Shown in pieces: positions 45,323 through 53,088 of a stretch of 64,000 nucleotides of DNA. The stretch is from Falsirhodobacter flavus (GTDB lineage Bacteria > Pseudomonadota > Alphaproteobacteria > Rhodobacterales > Rhodobacteraceae). The notes under the pieces are model-generated. The model did not search any database. It was not told where the DNA came from and was given only the letters and a program-made list of their open reading frames with translations. Every line of letters begins with the position of its first letter. Position 1 is the stretch's first letter. A program made the translations under genes and the position numbers. The stretch spans positions 62,001 to 126,000 of the forward strand of contig JARWBI010000001.1 of NCBI GenBank assembly GCA_029846755.1. The letters are read 5' to 3'.

Positions 45323-45481
45323 TCAACCGTGGATCGGGGGGATCACCTCGCCCGGCTGGGGCAGGTCGGGGTCCTCGCCCGGTGGGATCGGATCGGGGTC
45401 CGGCATCGGATCGGGATAGGTGTCGGGGTCCGGTCCGGGTGCCGGATCGCCGGGTTGGACGGGGTCGCGCGGGCCTGTCAT
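45323..45481 (-). CDS. 52-residue Pro/Asp repeat miniprotein
   Basis: A very small gene with AGGAGG 6 nt before its ATG (45481) and a TGA stop at 45323-45325. The product is dominated by Pro-Asp units (GPDPDTYPDPMPDPDPIPPG in the centre) with a net acidic charge and no membrane segment; it should be disordered. Function unknown. It starts 24 nt after the glycosylase stop, so the two are probably one transcript. The ribosome site, operon position and long in-frame repeat argue that it is real. Confidence 0.65.
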   Translation of the reverse strand: MTGPRDPVQPGDPAPGPDPDTYPDPMPDPDPIPPGEDPDLPQPGEVIPPIHG

Positions 45482-45505
45482 TGGGGCCTCCTTTCCTTGT
45501 CAGGA

Positions 45506-46066
45506 TCAACGGGCGGTCAGGCTGCTATGTTCCCGAAACGGACGGCTGAGAAAGGGCGAGCCGTCCTCGCCGAAGCGCCAGGGAACATCAACCGCGCGGG
45601 TGATGCCGATGCGCGGCCCGGCGATGACCGCACTAGGGGCGCCCGCTGCGATGCAAAGATCGCCGCCGTCATCCTCCGGCCCGATGCCAAGCGCCTGTCC
45701 CAGCTTCCCCGGACCGGAGCAAAGCGCGCGCGGAGCCGACATGCCGCGCCGCGCCGCCATCAGCCCCAGCCCATGCGTCGGTTCGATGGCGCGGATCAGC
45801 ACTGCCTCTCCGCTGCGGCAGACGACGTTCAGGCACCAGTGGATGCCATATGACCGATAGACATAGGCGCGCCCGGGCGGCCCGAACATCGACCGATTGC
45901 GCAGCCCCGGCCCGCGAAAGCTGTGCGAGGCGGGATCGGTCTGCGTATAAGCCTCCGTCTCAACGATCCGGCCGCCCGCGCCGCGCAGGGACAGAACGGT
46001 GCCGACAAGGTCGCGTGCCACGGCGGGGGCGTCACGGTCGAACCAGTCGGGCGTAAGGCAGGTCAT
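45506..46066 (-). CDS. DNA-3-methyladenine glycosylase (AAG/MPG type)
   Basis: Base-excision repair enzyme removing alkylated purines. The 186-residue protein has the AAG fold marks DLVGTVL, GRIVETEAYTQTDPASHSFRG (catalytic Glu), NRSMFGPPGRAYVYRSYGIHWCLNV and ALCSGPGKLGQALGI. ATG at 46066 chosen with AAAGGAT upstream. Divergent from the BON gene through a 75-bp gap that holds a symmetric pair of promoter-like sites; followed by the PD miniprotein gene. Confidence 0.92.
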   Translation of the reverse strand: MTCLTPDWFDRDAPAVARDLVGTVLSLRGAGGRIVETEAYTQTDPASHSFRGPGLRNRSMFGPPGRAYVYRSYGIHWCLNVVCRSGEAVLIRAIEPTHGLGLMAARRGMSAPRALCSGPGKLGQALGIGPEDDGGDLCIAAGAPSAVIAGPRIGITRAVDVPWRFGEDGSPFLSRPFREHSSLTAR

Positions 46067-46088
46067 CGGGTATCCTTTGCAACCGGGG

Positions 46089-46114
46089 GGAACAAGAAAG
46101 GCGGCATCGTTGTT
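46089..46114 (+). promoter_or_regulatory. Candidate ECF (EcfG-like) promoter of the BON-domain gene
   Basis: GGAAC (46089-46093), 17 nt, TGTT (46111-46114), ending 27 nt before the ATG at 46142. The -10 has T instead of C. It occupies the same bases as the opposing site for the glycosylase gene. Confidence 0.4.
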
Positions 46115-46116
46115 CC
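46091..46116 (-). promoter_or_regulatory. Candidate ECF (EcfG-like) promoter of the glycosylase gene
   Basis: Minus strand GGAAC (46116-46112), 17 nt, TGTT (46094-46091), 24 nt before the ATG at 46066. Together with the plus-strand site it forms the inverted repeat GGAACAA ... TTGTTCC. Confidence 0.4.
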
Positions 46117-46141
46117 CTCGGCAGCGCAAGGAGGATGTGCC

Positions 46142-46633
46142 ATGGCCCATACGCATGACAGGGAGGAAGCACCGCTTTACCGGGGCGAACGGCTTCGGAT
46201 CGGTGGATACGACGATTTCGGCACCAGTCGTATCGCGGATTACGGCGACAGGCGGGCGGGGTATGGCGCATATCACAACGAACGCGATGCTTTTGCCGCG
46301 CGCCACCCGCGCAAGGACCGCGGGATGATCCAGCGCGCGGCGGACGAGATCGCGTCGTGGCTGGGCGATCACAATGCCGAGTTGCGGCGCGTGGACGATG
46401 TGGCGCCGGCCGGGGCGCGGGATTCGGCATTGCTGGACGCCGTCGCAGCGCGGCTGGCCGCACCGGGCGGGATCGCGGTTGACGGTGTGGAGATCCGTGC
46501 CGACCGGGGCATCGTGACGCTGACGGGGCGGGTCGCGAACCTTGCCGAACGCGAGCGGGCCGAGCGTCTGCTGGCGGGGCTGCACGGCCTTCGCATGCTG
46601 CGCAACGAGCTTTCCGTCGGGCCTGCGGTGTGA
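46142..46633 (+). CDS. BON-domain stress protein (OsmY-like)
   Basis: A 163-residue soluble protein. The N-terminal half is charged and glycine/tyrosine-rich and contains RAADEIASWLGDHNAE, similar to the SWFGD motif of BON proteins. The C-terminal half (about 92-160) is a BON domain: VDGVEIRADRGIVTLTGRV and ERAERLLAGLHGLRMLRNEL. BON proteins bind phospholipids or envelope components and are commonly induced by osmotic stress. No signal peptide seen. AAGGAGG precedes the ATG. Coupled to the next gene (TGATG). Confidence 0.85.
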   Translation: MAHTHDREEAPLYRGERLRIGGYDDFGTSRIADYGDRRAGYGAYHNERDAFAARHPRKDRGMIQRAADEIASWLGDHNAELRRVDDVAPAGARDSALLDAVAARLAAPGGIAVDGVEIRADRGIVTLTGRVANLAERERAERLLAGLHGLRMLRNELSVGPAV

Positions 46634-46890
46634 TGCGGGCCTTGCTTGTCTTTCTGCTGACCTCGGGCGGTGCCGCCGCTGCGGAATGGCCCGAATCGAT
46701 CACGACCGCGCTGTTCGCCGATGCTGATTTCACCACCCTGCGCCCTGCAGAGGAAATCGCGCAGAACTGGGCGCTCCTGACCGAGGAAGACCGGGCCACC
46801 CTGCGCCGTGACTGCGCTGCCGAGCCGGTGGAAGGCACCCCCGGCCCCGATGCCGTTGCCCGCGCCTGCGAAGCCCTGCCCGCCGAGTGA
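46633..46890 (+). CDS. Small exported protein of unknown function
   Basis: An 85-residue protein with a signal peptide (RALLVFLLTSGGAAAAEW) and a mature acidic helical part containing two cysteines (in RRDCAAEP and ARACEALP). No recognised family. Its ATG shares one base with the BON stop codon, so it is translated with that gene. Confidence 0.6.
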   Translation: MRALLVFLLTSGGAAAAEWPESITTALFADADFTTLRPAEEIAQNWALLTEEDRATLRRDCAAEPVEGTPGPDAVARACEALPAE

Positions 46891-46904
46891 TGTCAGAAAC
46901 GGAC

Positions 46905-46925
46905 GCCGGAATGTCGAGTTCCGGC
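46905..46925. terminator. Inverted repeat after the BON operon
   Basis: GCCGGAA (46905-46911), 7 nt, TTCCGGC (46919-46925), 15 nt after the stop at 46890. No U run follows. It could end the BON operon or be an operator for the oxygenase genes downstream. Confidence 0.35.
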
Positions 46926-46979
46926 ACTTCGCCCCCTGTGTTCCGCATATCCTGACCCGATCCACCGCGGGGCTTTCGC

Positions 46980-47015
46980 GGCACATGTCGCGTCCCGACC
47001 GGCAAATGTCGCCCC
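46980..47015 (+). promoter_or_regulatory. Tandem direct repeats upstream of the Rieske oxygenase
   Basis: GGCACATGTCGCGTCC (46980-46995) and GGCAAATGTCGCCCC (47001-47015) repeat with a 21-bp period, two helical turns. A third ATGTCG is at 46911. This phasing is typical of AraC-family activators, and betaine demethylase genes are controlled by such a regulator (GbdR) in Pseudomonas; applying that here is inference. The rest of the 219-bp gap (46891-47109) shows no gene. Confidence 0.4.
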
Positions 47016-47109
47016 AAAGCGCAAGTCCAGACGCGGCCCGGATTATGTCAGGCGAAAGGCTATCGCCTGCTGCAACCCACTTCGGCCCTCGCGGCCTTCG
47101 GAGGCAAAG

Positions 47110-48348
47110 ATGCTGGACGGACATGAGATGCTTTCGGCCCTGAACCGGCGCAAACCGGCCCATGCGCTGGAACGGGACCTCTATTGCGATCCCGGCGTGT
47201 TCCAACTGGACATGGAGAACATCTGGTATCGCGACTGGCTGTTCGCCATTCCCGCCTGCGAGATCCCGAAGACCGGCAATTTCGTGACGCTTCAGGTCGG
47301 TGCCTATCCGGTGGTCATCACGCGCGGTTCGGACAAGCAGCTGCGCGCCTTCCACAACGTCTGCCGTCATCGCGGTCAGCGTCTATGCTCCAAACTGGTC
47401 GGATCGACGCCGAAACTGGTCTGCCCCTATCACCAGTGGACCTATGAACATGACGGGCGGCTTCTGTTCGCGCGCGACATGGGGCCGGATTTCGACCCGT
47501 CCAAATACAGCCTGAAGCCGATCGCACTGCGCGAAGTGGGGGGCATGGTCTTCATCTGCCTGAACGATACCCCGCCCGAGTTCGACACTGTCGCAGGCAA
47601 GCTGGCGGATTACGCGGCGCCCTCGGGCCTGGCGGATGCCAAGGTGGCGTTTTCCTCCACCATCGTGGAAAACGGCAACTGGAAACTGGTGCTGGAGAAC
47701 AACCGCGAATGCTATCACTGCGGCGGATCGCACCCGTCGCTGTGCCGCACCTATTCCGACAATCCCAACATGACGGCGATGGACGGCCCGGATTCGGCCA
47801 GCCCCGACATTCTGGAACATTGGCAGCGCTGCGAGGCCGCTGGTCTGCCGTCGCGCTTCGTCAACGATCCGGGCTTCCAGTGGCGTCTGGCGCGCATTCC
47901 GCTGCTGAACAACGCGGAAAGCTATACCATGAGCACCAAGGCGGCGGTGAAGAAGCGGATGGGCTCGATCCCCTTCAACGATGCGGGCAGCCTGCTGTTC
48001 TATCATTACCCCAACACCTGGAACCACTTCCTTGGCGATCACGCCATCGTCTTCCGCGTGCTGCCCATCAGCCCCACCGAAACCGAGGTGACGACCAAGT
48101 GGCTGGTGCACAAGGATGCGGTCGAAGGGGTGGATTACGATCTGACCGACCTGAACACCGTCTGGATGAACACCAATGACGAAGACCGCCAGGTCGTCGA
48201 GGAGAACCAGAAGGGCATCCTGTCGCCCGCCTATGAACCCGGTCCCTACTCCAAGCTGCAGGAGGAAGGGGTGATCCAGTTCATCGACTGGTATGCGAAC
48301 ACCATGACCGACCGTCTGACCCCGCGCACGGCGATGGCAGCAGAATGA
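47110..48348 (+). CDS. gbcA: Rieske-type oxygenase alpha subunit, probable glycine betaine demethylase
   Basis: A 412-residue ring-hydroxylating-type oxygenase. The Rieske [2Fe-2S] site is Cys85-x-His87 and Cys105-x2-His108, and the mononuclear iron site includes His203 and His208 (ENNRECYHCGGSHPS). With the reductase encoded next it matches GbcAB, which demethylate glycine betaine to dimethylglycine. Stachydrine and carnitine oxygenases have the same architecture, so the substrate is probable only. GGAGG lies 8 nt before the ATG. No dimethylglycine or sarcosine oxidase genes are in the window. Confidence 0.78.
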   Translation: MLDGHEMLSALNRRKPAHALERDLYCDPGVFQLDMENIWYRDWLFAIPACEIPKTGNFVTLQVGAYPVVITRGSDKQLRAFHNVCRHRGQRLCSKLVGSTPKLVCPYHQWTYEHDGRLLFARDMGPDFDPSKYSLKPIALREVGGMVFICLNDTPPEFDTVAGKLADYAAPSGLADAKVAFSSTIVENGNWKLVLENNRECYHCGGSHPSLCRTYSDNPNMTAMDGPDSASPDILEHWQRCEAAGLPSRFVNDPGFQWRLARIPLLNNAESYTMSTKAAVKKRMGSIPFNDAGSLLFYHYPNTWNHFLGDHAIVFRVLPISPTETEVTTKWLVHKDAVEGVDYDLTDLNTVWMNTNDEDRQVVEENQKGILSPAYEPGPYSKLQEEGVIQFIDWYANTMTDRLTPRTAMAAE

Positions 48349-49424
48349 ACGCGACCTTCGGCCCCGCCCGCACCGCGCCGTGGCGCGACAGCGAACCCCT
48401 GGAATGCGTGATGGTGGTGCCGGAGGCGCCGAATGTCGCGACCTTTGTTTTCCGCGCGCCCTCGGGGGCGTGGTTCGATTACCTTCCGGGCCAGTTCCTG
48501 ACGCTGGAGATTCCGGCGGAATCGGGAACGGTCTGGCGGACCTATACGATCTCGTCCTCTCCCTCGCGGCCGCTGTCGATCTCCATCACCGCCAAGGCGC
48601 AGCCGAACACCAGCATCGGCACGCGCTGGATGCTGGACAACCTCGCGCCGGGGGTGCGGCTGAAGGCGGTGGGGCCGGGGGGGCTGTTTTCGACCGCGCA
48701 TCACCCGTCGCCGAAATACCTGTTCATCAGCGCCGGGTCGGGCGTGACGCCGATGTATTCGATGTCCACCTTCCTGTGGGATCAGGGAACCGAGCCTGAC
48801 ATCGTCTTCATCAACGCAGCCAAACGCCCGTCCGAGATCATCTTCCGCGAACAGCTTGAACATATGGCGACGCGGGTGCCCGGCTTCGTCGTGCGGTTCG
48901 TGGTCGAGGAACCGGACCGCTGGCGGGCATGGACCGGGTATCGCGGCTTTTTCAACCAGCTGATGCTGGGTCTGATGGCCCCCGACTATCTGGAACGCGA
49001 GGTGTTCTGCTGCGGCCCCGAGCCGTTCATGCAGGCCGTGCGCGACATGCTGAACGCGCTCGGCTATGACATGAGCCGCTATCATCAGGAAAGTTTCCAG
49101 GCCCCGATCGAGACGGACGGCGATTCGCCGCTGCTGGACGATGTGGTGCCTGATGCCGAAACAAGCGCCGAAATCACGTTCAGCGCCTCGGGCAAGGTCG
49201 TGGCGTGCACGCAGACCGATACGGTGCTGGCGGTGGCGCGGGCCAACGGGCTGAACATCCCGTCCGGCTGCACCTTCGGGCTGTGCGGCACCTGCAAGAT
49301 CATGAAGACCGAAGGCGAGGTCCACATGGTCCACAATGGCGGCATCTCGGACGAGGATATAGAGGAGGGCTATATCCTCGCCTGCTGTTCCAACCCGCTG
49401 GGCAAGGTCGTGGTCGAGGTCTGA
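48345..49424 (+). CDS. gbcB: Oxygenase reductase with FAD, NAD and [2Fe-2S] domains
   Basis: A 359-residue electron-transfer protein. It has an FAD-binding barrel (LPGQFLTLEI; WRTYTISSSPSRP), an NAD(P) domain (FISAGSGVTPMYSM; FCCGPEPFM) and a C-terminal plant-type ferredoxin with Cys309, Cys314, Cys317 and Cys347. It passes electrons from NAD(P)H to the Rieske centre of the coupled oxygenase (4-nt ATGA overlap). The gene stop abuts the convergent membrane-protein gene at 49425. Confidence 0.85.
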   Translation: MNATFGPARTAPWRDSEPLECVMVVPEAPNVATFVFRAPSGAWFDYLPGQFLTLEIPAESGTVWRTYTISSSPSRPLSISITAKAQPNTSIGTRWMLDNLAPGVRLKAVGPGGLFSTAHHPSPKYLFISAGSGVTPMYSMSTFLWDQGTEPDIVFINAAKRPSEIIFREQLEHMATRVPGFVVRFVVEEPDRWRAWTGYRGFFNQLMLGLMAPDYLEREVFCCGPEPFMQAVRDMLNALGYDMSRYHQESFQAPIETDGDSPLLDDVVPDAETSAEITFSASGKVVACTQTDTVLAVARANGLNIPSGCTFGLCGTCKIMKTEGEVHMVHNGGISDEDIEEGYILACCSNPLGKVVVEV

Positions 49425-50090
49425 TCACTCGGCCGCGATGGCTTTCGGATGCAGGATGGCGGCGTATTTCACCGCCGTCATCCGCGCGATGGCGATACAC
49501 AGCATCCAGTAGCACAGAAGCTCCAGCGCTTCTTCGGCGCGCCCTGCGAACATGTCGATGTTCTGCGGCACAGCGACGCCCAGGGGTTCCAGCTTGCGCG
49601 CCAGACCGTCCAGCCCCTTTGCCAGCACGCCGGTCAGGAAAGCGCAAAGGATCAGCAGCGCATCGGCGTGCATTCCGCGCAGCCGTGCCCACCAGAAGGG
49701 CAGATTGCGGCGCAGCAGGCGATAGCTGGCGACCAGCACCAGCAGGATGATCGCCCCGCCCACCAGTTTGGTCGTCATCGGCGCATCCCCGGTATAGGTG
49801 CGCAGCTTCAGCAGGCCCGCATCGGTGAAGCGTTTGTCGAAATCCAGCTCTCGGGCGGCCATCAGGGTCAGCAGCACCGGGATTTGCCATTCGCGCAGCG
49901 CATGACGCCCCGCCAGCGTGAACCACAGCACCACGCCCAGCACCAGAAGCACGACCGAGACGACCTCGATGGAATGGTCTTCCTTGAAGATCAGGGCGAT
50001 GTCGTCCAGTCGCGACGCGTCCCAGATCAGCAGAGCCAGCGGAAGGATGACAAGAAATATGGCGAGCGAGCGAAAGCTGGGGCGTGGCAT
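49425..50090 (-). CDS. Unknown polytopic membrane protein
   Basis: A 221-residue inner-membrane protein with about five hydrophobic helices (near 8-24, 42-60, 108-124, 140-158 and 186-205) and short loops. Acidic and basic residues cluster in the loops (LMAARELDFDKRF; GLARKLEPLG). I do not recognise a family. Its upstream divergent region with the CbiX-like gene contains a perfect 14-bp palindrome. Confidence 0.7.
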   Translation of the reverse strand: MPRPSFRSLAIFLVILPLALLIWDASRLDDIALIFKEDHSIEVVSVVLLVLGVVLWFTLAGRHALREWQIPVLLTLMAARELDFDKRFTDAGLLKLRTYTGDAPMTTKLVGGAIILLVLVASYRLLRRNLPFWWARLRGMHADALLILCAFLTGVLAKGLDGLARKLEPLGVAVPQNIDMFAGRAEEALELLCYWMLCIAIARMTAVKYAAILHPKAIAAE

Positions 50091-50127
50091 GGGGCGGCGA
50101 TCCTGATGGTTGAGGATCTAAGATATA

Positions 50128-50141
50128 TCCGAACGTTCGGA
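50128..50141. promoter_or_regulatory. Perfect 14-bp palindrome in a divergent promoter region
   Basis: TCCGAACGTTCGGA, centred in the 137-bp AT-richer gap between the membrane-protein gene (start 50090) and the CbiX-like gene (start 50228). The flanks AGATATA and AATTAATTCTGTTAC could supply -10 elements. It resembles a TetR- or MarR-type operator; no regulator gene is adjacent. Confidence 0.45.
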
Positions 50142-50227
50142 CTGCAATTAATTCTGTTACATTTCCGACATGGTGTTGTCATCCTGCCACGGCTGGCATC
50201 GCCCGACAGCGTCGCTATGCTTGGGGC

Positions 50228-50884
50228 ATGAACCGCGCACTCATCATCGCCCATGGGCAGCCCTCGGACCCCGGACCCGCTGCGGCAGAGATCGCCGTGC
50301 TTGCAAGCAAGGTGCAGGACCATCTGCCGGGCTGGGAGGTCCGCTCGGTCACGCTGGCCGAAGCGGCGGCGCTGCAGGATGCCGTTTCGGGGACAGGGCT
50401 GGTCTATCCGCTGTTCATGGCGGGAGGCTGGTTCACGCAGGTCCATCTGCCGCAGCGGTTGCGCGATGCCGGGGGCGAGGGCTGGCGTATCCTGCCGCCC
50501 TTCGGCACCGATCCGGCGATCGAGGCGCTGACTCTGGACCTTGCGCGCGGCGCGGGGCGTCCGATCCTTCTGGCCGCCCATGGCTCTTTCCGCAGCAAGG
50601 CTCCGTCGCAGATCGCCCATGACATTTGCGAAAAGATCGGGGCGATGGGCATTCCCGCCCGCGCCGCCTTCATCGACCAGCAGCCGCAGATCGCTGAGGT
50701 CGCTGCGGCGATGCCGGATGCTGCCTGCCTGCCCTTCTTCGCCGCGCGGGGCGGGCATGTGATCGAGGATCTGCCGAAAGGTCTGGCGGCTGGCGGCTTC
50801 CGCGGTCCGCTGATGAACCCGGTCGGGCTGCACCCATCGGTGCCGGGGATTATCGCGGCGGCGCTAGACCGTGTGAAGGTATAG
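50228..50884 (+). CDS. CbiX/sirohydrochlorin-chelatase-like protein
   Basis: A 218-residue protein with two chelatase-like halves: ALIIAHGQPSDPGP at the start and ILLAAHGSFRSKAPS near residue 115-130, each with the metal-ligand histidine of CbiX. A further LPFFAARGGHV histidine follows. It could insert Co, Fe or Ni into a tetrapyrrole, but no cobalamin or sirohaem genes are near, so the substrate is open. The 3' end overlaps the convergent ligase gene by 21 bp. Confidence 0.7.
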   Translation: MNRALIIAHGQPSDPGPAAAEIAVLASKVQDHLPGWEVRSVTLAEAAALQDAVSGTGLVYPLFMAGGWFTQVHLPQRLRDAGGEGWRILPPFGTDPAIEALTLDLARGAGRPILLAAHGSFRSKAPSQIAHDICEKIGAMGIPARAAFIDQQPQIAEVAAAMPDAACLPFFAARGGHVIEDLPKGLAAGGFRGPLMNPVGLHPSVPGIIAAALDRVKV

Positions 50885-52210
50885 GTCGAAATCCAATTCC
50901 GGGACCGTGCGCGACACGCGCCCCAGTTCCGCCGCCTTGATGGCGGTGAAGGTGCGGTGCATATCCTCGCCCAGCGCGTCCCGAAGGAAGGCCGAGGCCT
51001 GCGCGGCATGGATCGCCTCGCGCCAGTCGGTCGGCATGGTCGGATCGGGCGCGGTGTCATAGCCGTTACCGATCGTTTCCGCCCCCGGATCAATACGGTT
51101 CGCGATGCCGTGGCGGATGCCCGCCAGCACCGTCGCCGCCACCAGATAGGGGTTCGCATCCACCCCAGCGGGCCGATGCTCGATCCGCCGCGCGCGCACA
51201 TCGCCCGCAGGAATCCGAAGCGCGACGGATCGGTTGTTCACCCCCCAGGTGGGCGAGACGGGCGCATAGCTTTGCGAGGAAAACCGCCGCCACGAATTGG
51301 CATGGGGTGCAAAGACCAGCATGGACTCTGCCATCGTCGCCCGCAGCCCGCCGATGGCGTGCAGGATCGTGTCGGACCACCCTTCGCCGGTTTCGGCAAA
51401 GACGTTGCCGCCATCCCCCTGAAGCGAGACGTGAAAATGCATCCCCGATCCCGCGAACTGCTCGAAGGGTTTCGCCATGAAGCAGGCGGTCACGCCATGC
51501 GCCCGCGCCTGCGCCCGCACGATGCGTTTCAGCCGCACCAGATCGTCGGCGGCCTGCATCACGTCGTCGCGGTAATGCAGCGTCAGCTCGTACTGCCCCG
51601 GCGCGAATTCCGAGATCATCGTCTCGGCCCGGATGCCCGCCTTGGCCGCCCCGGCATAGATGTCGTCGAACAGCGGCAGCATCCCGTGCAGGTGATCGAC
51701 GGAATAAACCTCGGTCCGGGTGGTGCTGCGCCCATCCAGAACGTCGCGGGCGGGCTGGATGCGGCCATGCGCGTCACGCTCGTTCGCCAGCAGAAAGAAC
51801 TCCAGCTCGAACGCGCCTGCGGGGCGGAGGCCATCGGCGGCGAAGGCATCGACCTGCCGCTGCAGCGCATGGCGCGGATCGGACCCGGCGGGCGTGCCGT
51901 CCAGCTCGTGCACCGACATCAGCAGCTCGGCCCGGTTCGTGCCGTGCAGGGGAACCAGCGTGCCGGGAATTGGCCATGCGCGCTGATCGCCATCACCCTT
52001 GTCCCAGATTAGGCCCGTCTCGTGCACATCCTCGCCGCAGATATCCAGCCCGAGGATCGAGACCGGAAGGTGCCGCCCCTGTTCGTAAAGCCCCGCCAAC
52101 TCGTGCCGCCGGATGATCTTGCCGCGACCGACGCCGTTCGCGTCGTGCAGGACGATGTCGATGGCCTCCACCTCGGGGTGGGCGGCAAGGAAGGTTTCGG
52201 CTTCGCTCAT
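50864..52210 (-). CDS. Glutamine-synthetase-like gamma-glutamyl ligase
   Basis: A 448-residue protein of the GS family, not the housekeeping enzyme: similar to PuuA (gamma-glutamylputrescine synthetase) and related amine ligases. It retains EFELEF-type metal residues (GAFELEFFLL), SEFAPGQYEL, the ATP segment GSGMHFHVSLQ and the RIEHRPAGVDANPYL substrate loop. There is no clear adenylylation loop. Such enzymes begin amine or polyamine breakdown. It is co-translated with the cation-efflux gene upstream (4-nt overlap). Confidence 0.82.
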   Translation of the reverse strand: MSEAETFLAAHPEVEAIDIVLHDANGVGRGKIIRRHELAGLYEQGRHLPVSILGLDICGEDVHETGLIWDKGDGDQRAWPIPGTLVPLHGTNRAELLMSVHELDGTPAGSDPRHALQRQVDAFAADGLRPAGAFELEFFLLANERDAHGRIQPARDVLDGRSTTRTEVYSVDHLHGMLPLFDDIYAGAAKAGIRAETMISEFAPGQYELTLHYRDDVMQAADDLVRLKRIVRAQARAHGVTACFMAKPFEQFAGSGMHFHVSLQGDGGNVFAETGEGWSDTILHAIGGLRATMAESMLVFAPHANSWRRFSSQSYAPVSPTWGVNNRSVALRIPAGDVRARRIEHRPAGVDANPYLVAATVLAGIRHGIANRIDPGAETIGNGYDTAPDPTMPTDWREAIHAAQASAFLRDALGEDMHRTFTAIKAAELGRVSRTVPELDFDLYLHTV

Positions 52211-53079
52211 CTGGCGACATCCTTGTGGATGATGACATCGGCCTGCGGGTAGGCCAGCAGGATCGTGCGTTTCAGCCCTGCGCCGATCTCATGCGCCTCG
52301 CGCAGGGTCAGATCGCCGTCCAGTTCGATATGCAGGTTTATGAAGACGCGGCTGCCAGCAGTGCGGCTTTTCAGATCATGAAAGCCTCGCACGCCGGGCC
52401 AGTTGTCCGCCAGCGTGTGGATGCCGCGCAGCAATTCGGGATCGGCCTGCCGGTCCATCAGCGCGTCGAACGCCCCGCGCCCGATCCGCAGCGCGCCGAT
52501 GGCCAGCATCGCCGCCGCGCCCAGTGCGACGACGCTGTCGATCTGCGCAAGGCCCAGGCGGCTGGCCGCGAACAGCGACACGATGGCCCCGATATTCGGC
52601 ACCAGATCGCCCAGATAGTGCAGGCGGTCCGCGGCCACGACCTTGCTGCCGGTGGCCCGCGCGATGCGCCCCTGCCACCAGACCAGCGCCAGCGTCAGCA
52701 GGATCGAGGCGCCCATGACGGCCATCCCGCGCGCCTCGGATTGGATCAGGGCGGGATCGTCCGACAAGAGCCGCAGCACGGCGGCGACCGCGATCACGGC
52801 GGCCGAGATCAGGATGAAAACCGCCTGGCCCAGTGCCGCGATATCCTCGGCCGAGGAATGGCCGAAAGCGTGGTCGTCATCGGCGGGGCGGGCGGCATAG
52901 AAGATCGCCGCCATCGCGCCCAGCGACATCATCAGATCCATCGCGCTGTCGGCCAGCGACGCCGCGATCGACAGCGCCCCGGTTTCCCCCATCGCCCAGA
53001 GCTTCAGCCCCACCAGCGTGGAGGCGACCAGAAGCGAGGCCAGACCGGCCTGAAGGTTCAACTTTGTGCGCGATTCCAT
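52207..53079 (-). CDS. Cation diffusion facilitator (FieF-like)
   Basis: A 290-residue metal-proton antiporter with six helices. The zinc/iron site residues are visible as SLADSAMDLMMS (helix 2, Asp-x3-Asp) and HYLGDLVPNIGAI (helix 5, His-x3-Asp), giving the DD-HD set typical of FieF. The cytoplasmic C-terminal domain has HDLKSRTAGSRVFINLHIELD. It probably exports Fe(II) or Zn(II). Located 9 nt after the SH3-protein gene and overlapping the ligase gene by 4 nt. Confidence 0.88.
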   Translation of the reverse strand: MESRTKLNLQAGLASLLVASTLVGLKLWAMGETGALSIAASLADSAMDLMMSLGAMAAIFYAARPADDDHAFGHSSAEDIAALGQAVFILISAAVIAVAAVLRLLSDDPALIQSEARGMAVMGASILLTLALVWWQGRIARATGSKVVAADRLHYLGDLVPNIGAIVSLFAASRLGLAQIDSVVALGAAAMLAIGALRIGRGAFDALMDRQADPELLRGIHTLADNWPGVRGFHDLKSRTAGSRVFINLHIELDGDLTLREAHEIGAGLKRTILLAYPQADVIIHKDVAR

Positions 53080-53088
53080 GGCGGCAGG

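Noticed and set aside
46089-46110. GGAAC-N14-CGTT reading of the BON promoter
   Set aside because: A 14-bp spacer is too short for this sigma class; the N17 reading with TGTT fits the spacing of the neighbours better.
43672-46890. Phage or plasmid origin for the topoisomerase IB block
   Set aside because: Accessory topoisomerases can be mobile, but base composition and codon use match the neighbours and no mobility genes or boundary repeats are present.
50128-50141. LexA box
   Set aside because: The palindrome contains GAACGTTC, but alphaproteobacterial LexA sites are GTTC-N7-GTTC and Gram-positive boxes have four bases between the halves. Neither fits.
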